64,000 bases of DNA, taken from assembly GCF_014203595.1 (NCBI RefSeq), contig NZ_JACHJK010000002.1:496001-560000 (forward strand). Reading direction: 5' to 3'. Shown piece by piece: positions 39,833 through 48,456 of this stretch. The notes under the pieces were generated by a model. That model saw nothing but the letters and a program-made list of their open reading frames with translations. It was not told the DNA's origin and ran no database searches. The first letter of the stretch is position 1; the number at the start of each line of letters is the position of its first letter. The DNA is from Streptomyces echinatus (GTDB taxonomy: Bacteria > Actinomycetota > Actinomycetes > Streptomycetales > Streptomycetaceae). Both the position numbers and the translations under genes were made by a program.

Positions 39833-40813
39833 TCAGTCGTGCGAGGTCTTTCCGGCACTCGGGCATTGCAGTGCCTGGTGTCGATAGTCGACTGGCGCAA
39901 CACCGTAGGCAGCACGGAAGGCACGAGTGAAATCAGCGGGGCGGGGATAGCCCCAGCGCGCGGCGATGGCCCTGATGGGAACGTGGCGTTGCGCCGGATC
40001 GCTGAGATCGCGGCGGCAGCGTTCCAGGCGCTGCTCGCGTATCGAAGCGCGGACGCTCGCGCCGTGGGCTTGGAAGAGTCGGTGCAGTGAGCGGACGGAG
40101 ATGTGGTGGGCCGCCGCCACGCCGTCGACGGTGCACATGGGGTCGCCCAGGTGGTTTTCGATGAACGACGTGACACGGGCGTACAGCGCGCGTTGCCGAC
40201 TGTCGGCGGGGACCTCGTCCTCACGCTCCAGATGATGGGCGAGAACGGCAGCGGCAAGGTCGAGGCCGATCGTTCCCAGCCGGGCCATGTCCGCGGGCGT
40301 GTAATGCATGTAGTTGTCCGTCACGCGGGCCAAGTAGTCGACCAAGAACTGCCCCATCTCTTTGTCGCCGGGCAACCGACAGGCGACCAGCTGGTCAACA
40401 TGTCGAGCACCCGCCGGCAACAGGGCGATCGGGAACTGCATGAGCGTCGCTTCGCCTATGGCGTACGACTGGAACGGCCGCGAACTGCTCAACAGCACCA
40501 TTTCCCCGGGCTCGACGGAAGTGCTGCGTCCGTTTTGCTCGATGACATGCGGGCCGGAGCGGGGCATGACGATCTGCAGGATCTCGGGGTCGGACACGCG
40601 GATCGATTTGGGCGTCCGGGATGTGACTATCGACGAGTAAGCCACCGAGGAAACCTGCACCGGCCCCAGAGCCATCTCATCGAACCAACCGCGAAACACG
40701 TCGCTGTCAACGGCGCGGAATGTCTTCGGCATGATTTCCCGGTGAGCCATCTCCGTCCAGGCGTCCAGAGCCTCTCGTCCCGTGAAGTTCCCGCTGTCGA
40801 AAACCCGTTCCAT
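39833..40813 (-). CDS. AraC-family transcriptional regulator
   Basis: This 326-residue protein has an N-terminal AraC-binding-like domain (about residues 40-190, EILQIVMPRSG, RPFQSYAIGEATLMQFP) and a C-terminal pair of helix-turn-helices: DGVAAAHHISVRSLHRLFQAHGASVRASIREQRLERC and IRAIAARWGYPRPADFTRAFRAAYG. It resembles NphR/AraC activators of catabolic or secreted functions. ATG 40813 has gggaggatt upstream. It likely controls the secreted-protein gene (39173-39664). Confidence 0.88.
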   Translation of the reverse strand: MERVFDSGNFTGREALDAWTEMAHREIMPKTFRAVDSDVFRGWFDEMALGPVQVSSVAYSSIVTSRTPKSIRVSDPEILQIVMPRSGPHVIEQNGRSTSVEPGEMVLLSSSRPFQSYAIGEATLMQFPIALLPAGARHVDQLVACRLPGDKEMGQFLVDYLARVTDNYMHYTPADMARLGTIGLDLAAAVLAHHLEREDEVPADSRQRALYARVTSFIENHLGDPMCTVDGVAAAHHISVRSLHRLFQAHGASVRASIREQRLERCRRDLSDPAQRHVPIRAIAARWGYPRPADFTRAFRAAYGVAPVDYRHQALQCPSAGKTSHD

Positions 40814-41694
40814 AATCCTCCCTCCGGGCTGACCGACAACGCACACAGGCTTACCGGTCGGTGCCCCTTGCCGACAGGGTCGAATCAGGCAACGTCACGG
40901 GTGGGCGCTACTTCTGGCCACCAGCGGCACGCACGATCCCAGCGGCCGAAACTGTTCCGCGCGCTCGCCGTGCCCCCCACTGACCACCCCGCACTCTCAG
41001 GCTCTCCAACCTCTGCTGATCCCTGTGAGGCAGAACCCTCGGCACAGCGCGGGAATCATGTAGAGCGAACGCACGAAAGGCAGAATCCACGTCAGAGAAG
41101 ACGTGTAATCCTTCCAAGTCGAGAAGCGTTCCGAGAGCGGCACGACGTTCTTTCACTCGCCGAATTTCGGCCGCTTCCACGGCAGAGGGCATCGAGTCGT
41201 CGCGGCGCCTGGGTCGGCATCGCTGGGTGGTCGAGTGCACGGTGTCGTGACCGGCCGGGTGCCGTCGCCTGCACCGGCGCCACAAACGCAAGGCCGAGCA
41301 GCGGTGGACGGCTTGACGGTGCGGTGTCAGGGCCGCACTGGTTGGCGCTAATGAGGCTCCTGTCGCGCTCGCTGCACCGGATCGCGGGCGACCACGAGAC
41401 ACCGCACGGGATCAACGAGCGCATCTCCACCACCTGGTTCGACGCGGCCAACTCCGCGGCCCTGACCAGGGCACTCGACGCACTCCTCGCCGACCTCGGC
41501 CAGAGGGTCGTTCCGAGCCGGCCGTTGAGGGTCTGGTCGGTCGGCTCGATGGTCCGCACCGGCGGCTTGTCCAGGTGCGCTGGTCTGCCGCAGCGGCTTG
41601 AACAGGTGCGCTCCGGTCCGCGCGGGCTCGCGGGCCATTCCTTCAACTCGCGCATCTCAGGGTGTAGATCGACACAGCAACGGATGGGGGAACG
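40814..41694. other. 880-bp gap with weak coding remnants
   Basis: No complete gene is convincing. A minus-strand frame (40908-41192, starting MPSAVEAAEIRRVKERRAAL) is comparatively AT-rich and could be a small hypothetical gene. A plus-strand segment at about 41362-41520 reads IAGDHETPHGINERISTTWF and AALTRALDALLADLG with strong third-position G/C, which looks like a fragment of a lost gene. I cannot name either. The region may be a decay scar. Confidence 0.4.
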
Positions 41695-42531
41695 GTGCAT
41701 TCACCGGACAGCGCGCTCGCGCTCGGCCCGGGCGGGCCGGTCGGTACCGCTTGGATGGCCGGACTCGTCCACGGCCTGCGGCGCCTGGGCGTCGACCTGG
41801 GCACGGCGGATCTGGTCGTCGGCACTTCGGCGGGCGCGATCGTGGGCGCCGCGCTGGCCACCGGCCAGGATCTCGCGCACTTCGCCGATCCCGCCGGCAG
41901 CCGCGGCGACGGTCCCCGGCCGCCGCAGGCCGATCCGCAGCGCATGGGTGAGGTCTTCGAGGTCCTCGGTGCCGGCCTGCCACCGGAAGAGGCTCGCCGG
42001 CGGGTCGGGCGGATCGCCCTCGGCGCGGCAGATCCGGAGGCCGAGCGGGCCTTGGTCGCGGTGCGACGCCGGCTCGTCGGCACGGACACCTGGCCGGCCG
42101 AGTGCCGCCTGCTCATCCCTGCCGTGCAGGCGGGCAGCGGCGAGCCGGTGGTCTGGGATCGCGACAGCGACGTCCCGCTGGCGGCTGCCGTCGCGGCCTC
42201 GAGCGCGTTCCCGGGCGCGGCGCCTCCCGTATCGGTCGGCGGGCGCCACTACATCGACGGTGCGCTGCGGGCGGGCACCAACGTGGACCTCGCGGCCGGT
42301 GCGCGTACGTTGGTCGTCGTGGAGTCGATGGCGCGTCAGGCTCCCGGGGAGGAAGCGTCGGCCGCGCTGGGCGCGGAGACGGTGGTGTCGCTGTTCCCGG
42401 ACGCGGCGTCGGCGGCGGCGCTCGGCACGGACCCGTCGGACCCGTCGGCGTGGGTGCCTGCGTTCCGAGCGGGGGAGCGGCAAGCCGTCGCCGCGCGGGA
42501 GCAGCTGGCCGGAGCCTGGACCGTCGGCTGA
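41695..42531 (+). CDS. Patatin-like phospholipase
   Basis: This 278-residue protein has a GPGGPVGTAWMAGL oxyanion loop, nucleophile elbow GTSAG and the catalytic Asp in DGALRAG. These are the patatin/PNPLA Ser-Asp dyad elements, so acyl-ester hydrolysis of lipids is expected. It has no signal peptide. GTG 41695 follows ggatggggga. Its upstream region contains the decayed fragments noted above. Confidence 0.85.
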   Translation: MHSPDSALALGPGGPVGTAWMAGLVHGLRRLGVDLGTADLVVGTSAGAIVGAALATGQDLAHFADPAGSRGDGPRPPQADPQRMGEVFEVLGAGLPPEEARRRVGRIALGAADPEAERALVAVRRRLVGTDTWPAECRLLIPAVQAGSGEPVVWDRDSDVPLAAAVAASSAFPGAAPPVSVGGRHYIDGALRAGTNVDLAAGARTLVVVESMARQAPGEEASAALGAETVVSLFPDAASAAALGTDPSDPSAWVPAFRAGERQAVAAREQLAGAWTVG

Positions 42532-42855
42532 ATGAGTCGAACGGATTGCCTGCGGGCACGGCGCGAGGGCGTCCGTGATCGTTTTGTGCGGAACGACCTG
42601 AACACACGCGCGGTGGCTTCCCGTACCTGCCTCGGCAGTCCGGTGACGACAAGCGTCCGCGCGCCGCGTCCGGCCTGATCACGGCAGCCGTGATCCGGAT
42701 GCCGGCCGTGGACGCCTCGCTGTGGAGCGACGTTGTGTGGTGGTCGACTCCATCCCGATCGGCTGCGGCTGCTCCCGGGAGGCCGCCTGCGGCTGCACCT
42801 GGTGCGCACCCTCGGCGGCCTGCCGGTGCCGTGCGGCGGGTCAGCGCGTCGCCGG
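42532..42855. other. 324-bp gap between convergent genes
   Basis: Nothing gene-like is convincing. A 15-bp duplication (gtcagcgcgtcg) overlaps the ROK stop codon near 42840-42870, and an AT-richer stretch lies near 42575-42600. No strong terminator hairpin was found by eye. Confidence 0.5.
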
Positions 42856-44112
42856 TCAGCGCGTCGGGCTTGGCTCGGTCAGGGCGCCCAGTGGATCGTC
42901 CAGTACCGGCTGCCAGGCCAGTTCCGCCGCGCCGACCAGGCTGTTGTGGTCCAGGGTGCACGGCAGGATCGGCACGCCGCCGCTCTGCCCCCACAGGCTG
43001 CGGTCCGCGACCACCGCGCGCAGCCGGCCGGGGTCCGCGTTCAGCAGCGTGCGGTGCAGGCCGCCGAGGATGATGCGGTCCGGGTTCAGGATGTTGACCA
43101 GGCCGGCCAGGCCGAGGCCGAGGCGGTCGATGAGGGCTTCGGCGGCCGTGCGCACGGCCGGGTCGTCGTACTGGGTGCGCAGCAGATCGCCGGCCTGCTG
43201 GAGCAGCGACACCTCGGGACCGGGCTCTCGGCCGGCTTCCACGAGCAGCGCCAGCGGGTCCGCCTCCACGTCCAGGCAGCCTCGGCTGCCGCAGTGACAG
43301 GGGCGGCCCTCCGGGTTGACCGTGAGGTGGCCGACCTCCAGCGCGAGGCCCGAACTGCCGGTGTGCAGACGGCCGTCCAGGACGAGCGCACCGCCGACAC
43401 CCCGGTGGCCGGTGGCCACGCACAGCAGGTCGCGCGCGCCCCGGCCGGCGCCGTGCCGGTGCTCGGCGAGCGCGGCGAGATTGACGTCGTTGCCCGTGAA
43501 CGCGGGCCCGCCGATGCCGGCGGCGCGCACGCACTCGGCGAAGATCCGCCGGACGGGGGCGCCGACGGGCCAGGCCAGGTGCAGCGGGTTGAGGGCGAGA
43601 CCGTCGGGTTCGGCGACGGCGGACGGCACGGCCAGCCCGGCCCCGACACAGCGTCGTCCGGTGTCGCGCAGCAGTTCCGCGCCCGCCTCGACCACGGAGC
43701 CGAGCACCTTCGCCGGGTCGGCGTCGACGGTCTCGCAGCCGGGCGCGGTCGCCACGATCCGCCCGCCGAGGCCGACCAGCGCGGCCCGGAAGCCGTCGGC
43801 GTGGACCTGTGCCGCGAGCGCCACCGGGCCGTCCTCGGCCACCTCCAGCCGGTGCGAGGGGCGCCCCTGGGAGCCGGCCGCGGAGCCGGGACGGGCGTCC
43901 ACCCGGATCAGGCCCAGCGCCTCCAGCTCGGCGGCCACCGCGCCGGCCGTCGCCCGGGTGACACCGAGTTCGGCGGTGAGCACGGCCCGGGTCGGCGCAC
44001 GTCCGGTGTGCACCAGCTCCAGCGCGGGCCCGAGTGCCCCGCGCCCCCGGTCCAGCCGTGCCCTCGAGGTGGTCCTCTCCCCCGCTGTCCGGGGTTCCGC
44101 CTTGCCGCTCAT
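42856..44112 (-). CDS. ROK-family transcriptional regulator
   Basis: This ~418-residue protein has an N-terminal winged helix (ALELVHTGRAPTRAVLTAELGVTRATAGAVAAELEALGL) and a ROK sugar-kinase-like domain with GNDVNLAAL, GHRGVGGALVLDG and the zinc signature GHLTVNPEGRPCHCGSRGCLDVEAD. ROK regulators repress sugar-use genes and release on sugar or sugar phosphate. ATG 44112 has gggaga upstream. The upstream in-frame ATG at 44157 is less likely. Confidence 0.88.
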   Translation of the reverse strand: MSGKAEPRTAGERTTSRARLDRGRGALGPALELVHTGRAPTRAVLTAELGVTRATAGAVAAELEALGLIRVDARPGSAAGSQGRPSHRLEVAEDGPVALAAQVHADGFRAALVGLGGRIVATAPGCETVDADPAKVLGSVVEAGAELLRDTGRRCVGAGLAVPSAVAEPDGLALNPLHLAWPVGAPVRRIFAECVRAAGIGGPAFTGNDVNLAALAEHRHGAGRGARDLLCVATGHRGVGGALVLDGRLHTGSSGLALEVGHLTVNPEGRPCHCGSRGCLDVEADPLALLVEAGREPGPEVSLLQQAGDLLRTQYDDPAVRTAAEALIDRLGLGLAGLVNILNPDRIILGGLHRTLLNADPGRLRAVVADRSLWGQSGGVPILPCTLDHNSLVGAAELAWQPVLDDPLGALTEPSPTR

Positions 44113-44160
44113 GAGAGCGAGTCTCCCATGATCCGCACCTGGGGTGGCCCGTGCCACCGC

Positions 44161-44811
44161 CTAGAGGCCACTGACCCGCAAGGTGACGTTCAGCCGCCCG
44201 GCGAGGCCCAGCCGGGCCGGCGCCGTACCCGGACGCACACGCGGCACACCGTGGTAGGCGAGGCGGGACGGGCCGCCGAAGACGAACAGGTCGCCGCTGC
44301 GCAGCTCCACGTCGGTGTACGGCTTCGCGCGCGTGCCGGTGTTCCCGAAGCGGAACACGCAGGTGTCGCCGAGGCTCAGCGAGACCACCGGGGCGTCCGC
44401 CTGTTCGTCGCCGTCGCGGTGCATGCCCATGCGGGCGTCGCCGTCGTAGAAGTTGATCAGCGCGATGTCGTACGGCGCGGCCGGCACGGCGGACGGGCCC
44501 AGCGCCTCGGTCACCGCGCGCCGGCCCAGCTCGCCGAGCCAGTCGGGGAAGGGCTTCACGGGGCTGCCGTCGCCGTCGACGACGGTGCGGGCGTAGGCGT
44601 ACGGGTACCAGTGCCAGCCCAGGCAGACCTGGCGGGCGGTCATGGTGCCGCCGCCCGGGGTGCGGACGGTGCGCAGTCCGGCGGGGGGCCGCGCCCACTC
44701 CCGGCAGGCGTCGAGCAGGGCGCGCTGCCGCTCGGGGTCCAGCCAGTCCGGGACGTGCACGGCGCCCGGCGCGACCTCCGTGCGCTCCCGGGGGAACAGC
44801 TCGTCCTCCAT
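44161..44811 (-). CDS. AlkB-like Fe(II)/2-oxoglutarate dioxygenase
   Basis: This 216-residue enzyme has the facial triad HRDGD (His and Asp) and a distal His in RLAYHGVPR, plus the 2-oxoglutarate-binding Arg in GRLNVTLR. ALINFYDGDARMGMHRD and GDTCVFRFGN also match AlkB proteins, which demethylate DNA or RNA bases. ATG 44811 is preferred (caggat -10 nearby, leaderless style); ATG 44829 is also in frame. It diverges from rlmG. Confidence 0.88.
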   Translation of the reverse strand: MEDELFPRERTEVAPGAVHVPDWLDPERQRALLDACREWARPPAGLRTVRTPGGGTMTARQVCLGWHWYPYAYARTVVDGDGSPVKPFPDWLGELGRRAVTEALGPSAVPAAPYDIALINFYDGDARMGMHRDGDEQADAPVVSLSLGDTCVFRFGNTGTRAKPYTDVELRSGDLFVFGGPSRLAYHGVPRVRPGTAPARLGLAGRLNVTLRVSGL

Positions 44812-44866
44812 GCCCCCATCCTGCCCCACGGCCTCTGATCTGCGGCTCCGCTAGCCTGGACGCACG
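44812..44866. promoter_or_regulatory. 55-bp divergent promoter for alkB-like and rlmG
   Basis: The gap contains CAGGAT six bases before the alkB-like ATG and TAGCCT nine bases before the rlmG ATG. Both fit leaderless Streptomyces promoters with transcription starting at or next to the start codon. -35 boxes would have to overlap each other's core region. Confidence 0.5.
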
Positions 44867-46012
44867 ATGAGCGACCGTATGACGACACCGTGGGGCGAGG
44901 TCGAGCTGACCCGCTTCCCCGAGGATCCCCGCGACCGGCTGCGTGCCTGGGACGCCTCCGACGCGTACCTGCTGCGCCACCTCGCCGCGGAGAAGGTGCC
45001 GCTCACCGGCACGGTCGTGGTGGTCGGGGACCGCTGGGGGGCGCTGGTCACCGCGCTGGCGGAGCACCGGCCGGCGCAGATCACGGACTCCTTCCTCGGC
45101 CAGGAGGCGACCCGGGCGAACCTGGCGCGGGCCGGCGTGGAGCCGGGTGCGGTACGGCTCCTCACCACGCAGGACCCGCCGCCCGAGCGGGTGGACGTGC
45201 TGCTGGTGCGGGTGCCGAAGAGCCTGGCGCTGCTGGAGGACCAGCTGTCGCGGCTGGCGCCTTCCGTGCACCCGGACACGGTCGTGGTCGGTACCGGGAT
45301 GGTGAAGGAGATCCACACCTCGACGCTCCGGCTGTTCGAGCGGATCCTCGGGCCGACCCGGACCTCGCCGGCCCAGCAGAAGGCCCGGCTGATCTTCTGC
45401 ACCCCGGACCCGGCGCTGGAGCGGCCCGCGAACCCGTGGCCGTACAGCTACGCCCTTCCGGAGGGTGTCGGCGCCGTGTCGGGGCACCCGGTGGTCAATC
45501 ACGCGGGCGTCTTCTGCGCCGAGCGACTGGACATCGGCACCCGCTTCCTCCTCCGGCACCTGCCCGGCCCGGGCGCCGGGCGGGTGGTGGACCTCGGCTG
45601 CGGCAACGGTGTGGTCGGTACGGCGGTCGCGCTGGCCGATCCGACGGCGGAGGTCCTCTTCGTGGACGAGTCGTTCCAGGCGGTGGCCTCGGCGGAGGCG
45701 ACGTACAAGGCGAACGGGGTGCCGGGGCACGCCGAGTTCCGGGTCGGGGACGGGCTGGCCGGGGTCGCGCCCGGCAGTGTGGACCTGGTCCTGAACAACC
45801 CGCCGTTCCACTCCCACCAGGCGACCACGGACGCGACGGCGTGGCGGATGTTCACCGGGGCGAAGCGCGCGCTGCGGCCGGGCGGCGAACTGTGGGTCAT
45901 CGGCAACCGGCACCTCGGCTATCACGTGAAGCTGAAGCGGTTGTTCGGGAACAGCCGACTCGTGGCGAGCGACCCGAAGTTCGTCGTGCTGAAAGCCGTC
46001 AAGAGGGGTTGA
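44867..46012 (+). CDS. rlmG: RlmG-like 23S rRNA guanine N2-methyltransferase
   Basis: This 381-residue protein has an N-terminal pseudo-methyltransferase half and a catalytic half with VVDLGCGNGVVGTAVA (SAM motif I), VDESFQAVASAEATY, and the NPPFHSH motif typical of m2G methyltransferases RsmC/RlmG. RlmG modifies 23S rRNA G1835 (E. coli numbering). ATG 44867 appears leaderless. The protein ends with FGNSRLVASDPKFVVLKAVKR, as RlmG proteins do. Confidence 0.88.
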   Translation: MSDRMTTPWGEVELTRFPEDPRDRLRAWDASDAYLLRHLAAEKVPLTGTVVVVGDRWGALVTALAEHRPAQITDSFLGQEATRANLARAGVEPGAVRLLTTQDPPPERVDVLLVRVPKSLALLEDQLSRLAPSVHPDTVVVGTGMVKEIHTSTLRLFERILGPTRTSPAQQKARLIFCTPDPALERPANPWPYSYALPEGVGAVSGHPVVNHAGVFCAERLDIGTRFLLRHLPGPGAGRVVDLGCGNGVVGTAVALADPTAEVLFVDESFQAVASAEATYKANGVPGHAEFRVGDGLAGVAPGSVDLVLNNPPFHSHQATTDATAWRMFTGAKRALRPGGELWVIGNRHLGYHVKLKRLFGNSRLVASDPKFVVLKAVKRG

Positions 46013-46391
46013 CGCGAAGACCGGCGGCTCGCGGGCGGTGGGGCGAAGCGCAGACCGCCGGCCGTCGGGCCCAGGCCGAGGGAACAGCACGAAAATGGTC
46101 GGCTGCCGGGCCCGGCCGAGGAGTCAGCAGCGAGACTGCCGGCTGCTCGGCACGGGCCACGGGCTTCGGCGGCGGACGCGCCAGGCGGGTGCGGTGCCGG
46201 GCGCGGGCCGGGGTGTCCGACCACAGTCCGGCCCGGCCCGCGCGGCCGCCCGGTCCGCTCTGCCACCCGGTCCGTCCCGCCGCCCGGTCCGCTCTGCCCG
46301 GCCCGACGGCGGCGCCCGGTGGGCGGTGCCGGGCGGTCAGGCACTACGGCGCTGGTCAGGTCGGGGGCGGGAGCGGACGCAACGGCGCTGA
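46013..46391. other. 379-bp convergent gap with short repeats
   Basis: A 19-bp repeat (ccgcccggtccgctctgcc) occurs at 46246-46264 and 46280-46298, and related ccggtccg and ccggccg words fill the stretch. It separates rlmG from the aldolase gene. I see no gene and no simple terminator. Confidence 0.6.
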
Positions 46392-47252
46392 TCAGGCCGG
46401 GGGGCGGGAGAGGACGCCGATGATCCGGGTCACCTCGCGTGCCATCGCCTCCCGGCCGACGCTGAGGTACTTCCGTGAGTCGACGGCCTCCGGATGGGCG
46501 GCGAGGAACGTACGGATCGCCATCGTCATGGCGATGTTGAGGGCGGTGCCGACGTTGACCTTCGCGATACCGCCGCCGACCGCCGCGACCAGTCCGTCGT
46601 CCGGCACACCCGAGGAACCGTGCAGCACGAGCGGCACGGTCAGCGCGGCGGACAGCCGCCCGAGCAGCCCGTGGTCGAGCGCGGCGGTGCGGGTGGTCAT
46701 GGCGTGCACGCTGCCGATGGCGACGGCCAGGCCGTCCACGCCGGTACCGGCGACGAAGTCCCGCGCCCGGCCCGGGTCGGTACGGGCGCCGGGCGCGTGC
46801 GCGTCGAGCGGAGGGCGGCCGTCCTTCCCTCCGATCTGCCCCAACTCCGCCTCGATCCAGAGCCCTTGGGCATGCGCCCAGTCGGCGGCGGCTCGGGTGG
46901 CGGCGAGGTTGGCGGCGTAGGACAGCCGCGCCGCGTCATACATGACCGAGCTGAACCCGGCGTCGGACGCCTGGCGCAGCAGCTCGTCACTCTGCACGTG
47001 GTCCAGGTGCAACGCGACCGGCACGGCGGCGCGTTCGGCGGCGGCGACGGCGGCACGCGCCAGGGGAAGAAGCCGTCCGTATCGGTACTTGACGGCGTTC
47101 TCGCTGACTTGGAGGACCACGGGGGCGCCGGCCGATTCGGCGCCGGCGACGACGGCCTCGATGTGTTCCAGGGTGATGACGTTGAACGCGGCGACGGCGG
47201 AGCGGGCGGCGGCGGCCCGGGTGACCAGCTCGCCGGTGGGTGCGAGAGGCAC
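46392..47252 (-). CDS. Class II (zinc) ketose-bisphosphate aldolase, GatY/KbaY-like
   Basis: This 286-residue aldolase has HLDHVQSDELL with the catalytic Asp and zinc His, SVMYDAARL, IEAELGQIGG (Glu), IGSVHA (zinc His) and LHGSSGVPDD (zinc His, phosphate loop). This set fits class II aldolases for tagatose- or fructose-1,6-bisphosphate. With the sugar isomerase gene 33 bp upstream it probably splits a sugar bisphosphate made from amino-sugar catabolism. The start is GTG 47252 with ggaagg upstream. Confidence 0.87.
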   Translation of the reverse strand: MPLAPTGELVTRAAAARSAVAAFNVITLEHIEAVVAGAESAGAPVVLQVSENAVKYRYGRLLPLARAAVAAAERAAVPVALHLDHVQSDELLRQASDAGFSSVMYDAARLSYAANLAATRAAADWAHAQGLWIEAELGQIGGKDGRPPLDAHAPGARTDPGRARDFVAGTGVDGLAVAIGSVHAMTTRTAALDHGLLGRLSAALTVPLVLHGSSGVPDDGLVAAVGGGIAKVNVGTALNIAMTMAIRTFLAAHPEAVDSRKYLSVGREAMAREVTRIIGVLSRPPA

Positions 47253-47285
47253 GTGCGGTGTCCTTCCTGGACGGGACCGGCGGGC

Positions 47286-48167
47286 TCAGGGGGCGAGGAT
47301 GACCGAGCGGGTGAGGTGCCGGGGCCGGTCGGGGTCCAGCCCCCGGGCGGCGGCGACGGCGACCGCGAGCCGCTGCGCCCGCACGAGTTCGGCGAGCGGG
47401 TCCAGCTCCCCCTCGATCCACAGCCCGCCGGTGGCGCGGACCTGTTCGGCGAGCCCGTCGGGCGCCGCGCCGAGCATCCAGGTGGCCGTGCCCTCGGTGG
47501 TGACGCTGATCGGGCCGTGCCGGTACTCCATCGCCGGGTAGGCCTCGGTCCAGGAGAGGGACGCCTCGCGCATCTTCAGCCCGGCTTCGTTGGCGAGTCC
47601 GACGGTCCAGCCGCGCCCGAGGAAGGTGAACTGCGAGCAGTCCACGAGCCCTTCGGGCAGCGGAGCGGTGAGGGCGGTGCGTGCGTCGGCGACGACGGCG
47701 TCGGTGTGCAGGCCGAGGTGGGTGCGCAGGAGGGTGAGCGCGGTGGTCGCGAACCGGGTCTGCACGACGGAGTGTTCGTCGGCGAAGTCCAGGACGACGA
47801 GGTCGTCGGCGGCCGCCATGACCGGGGTGCCGGGGTCCGCGGTGACGGCGGTGGTGCGGGTCCGACCGGCCGACTTGCGCAGCAGTTCCAGCACTTCGGT
47901 GGTGGTGCCGGACCGGGTGAGGGCGACGACCCGGTCGTACGACCGGCCGTCGGGGAACTCGGAGGCGGCGAACGCGTCGGTCTCGCCCTGCCCTGCGCCC
48001 TCACGCAGGGCGGCGACCGCCTGGGCCATGAAGTACGAGGTCCCGCACCCGACGACGGCGACTCGTTCCCCCGGCTCCGGCAGTGCGCCCCGGTGCCGCT
48101 CCGCCTCCTCGGCCGCCCGTATCCAGCACTCCGGCTGGCTGTTCAGCTCGTTCTCGACATGGGTCAT
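47286..48167 (-). CDS. agaS: SIS-domain sugar isomerase, AgaS-like
   Basis: This 293-residue protein has two SIS domains: GCGTSYFMAQ and SGTTTEVLELL in the first, GRGWTVGLANEAGLKMREAS and EAYPAMEYRHGPIS in the second. The E-A-Y...E-x-R-HGP motif is typical of amino-sugar isomerase/deaminases such as AgaS. It should convert an aminosugar 6-phosphate and feed the aldolase downstream. ATG 48167 has gggagg upstream. Two candidate regulatory repeats lie within 80 bp upstream. Confidence 0.87.
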   Translation of the reverse strand: MTHVENELNSQPECWIRAAEEAERHRGALPEPGERVAVVGCGTSYFMAQAVAALREGAGQGETDAFAASEFPDGRSYDRVVALTRSGTTTEVLELLRKSAGRTRTTAVTADPGTPVMAAADDLVVLDFADEHSVVQTRFATTALTLLRTHLGLHTDAVVADARTALTAPLPEGLVDCSQFTFLGRGWTVGLANEAGLKMREASLSWTEAYPAMEYRHGPISVTTEGTATWMLGAAPDGLAEQVRATGGLWIEGELDPLAELVRAQRLAVAVAAARGLDPDRPRHLTRSVILAP

Positions 48168-48209
48168 GCCCACACCCTCCCCTGCTGATTGTTCCTGCAA
48201 GATATAGCG

Positions 48210-48242
48210 AGCTTTCGAACACAATCAAGCATTCGGGCGCAA
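48210..48242. promoter_or_regulatory. Direct-repeat operator candidate between agaS and deoR
   Basis: Copies agctttcgaacacaa (48210-48224) and agcattcgggcgcaa (48228-48242) share 11 of 15 positions with an 18-bp period. They lie 43-75 bp upstream of agaS in an AT-rich window. DeoR-family proteins often bind direct repeats of this kind, so the divergent DeoR (48457) is the likely binder. Confidence 0.5.
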
Positions 48243-48456
48243 GGCCGGGTGCGCTAGGGTCGCCGGGAGGCCGGAGGCGGCCGAAAAGCGAGGAAGAGCG
48301 ACGAAGAACGACCGGAAGCCGACGCCCGAAAGCGGGCCTGTGGCCGGCCGGAAGGCCCTCCGGGGAACGACCGAAGGGCCGGCCGAGAGGCCGGCCGCGG
48401 AACGATCGCGGCCTCGTCCGGCTGATCGTCCGGAAGAAGGGAACGGAGGGCCGCGG

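Noticed and set aside
42113-46090. Very long minus-strand open frame (1325 codons)
   Set aside because: It is Arg/Pro/Gly-rich and runs across the patatin, ROK, AlkB-like and rlmG genes. This is the usual antisense or off-frame openness of very GC-rich DNA.
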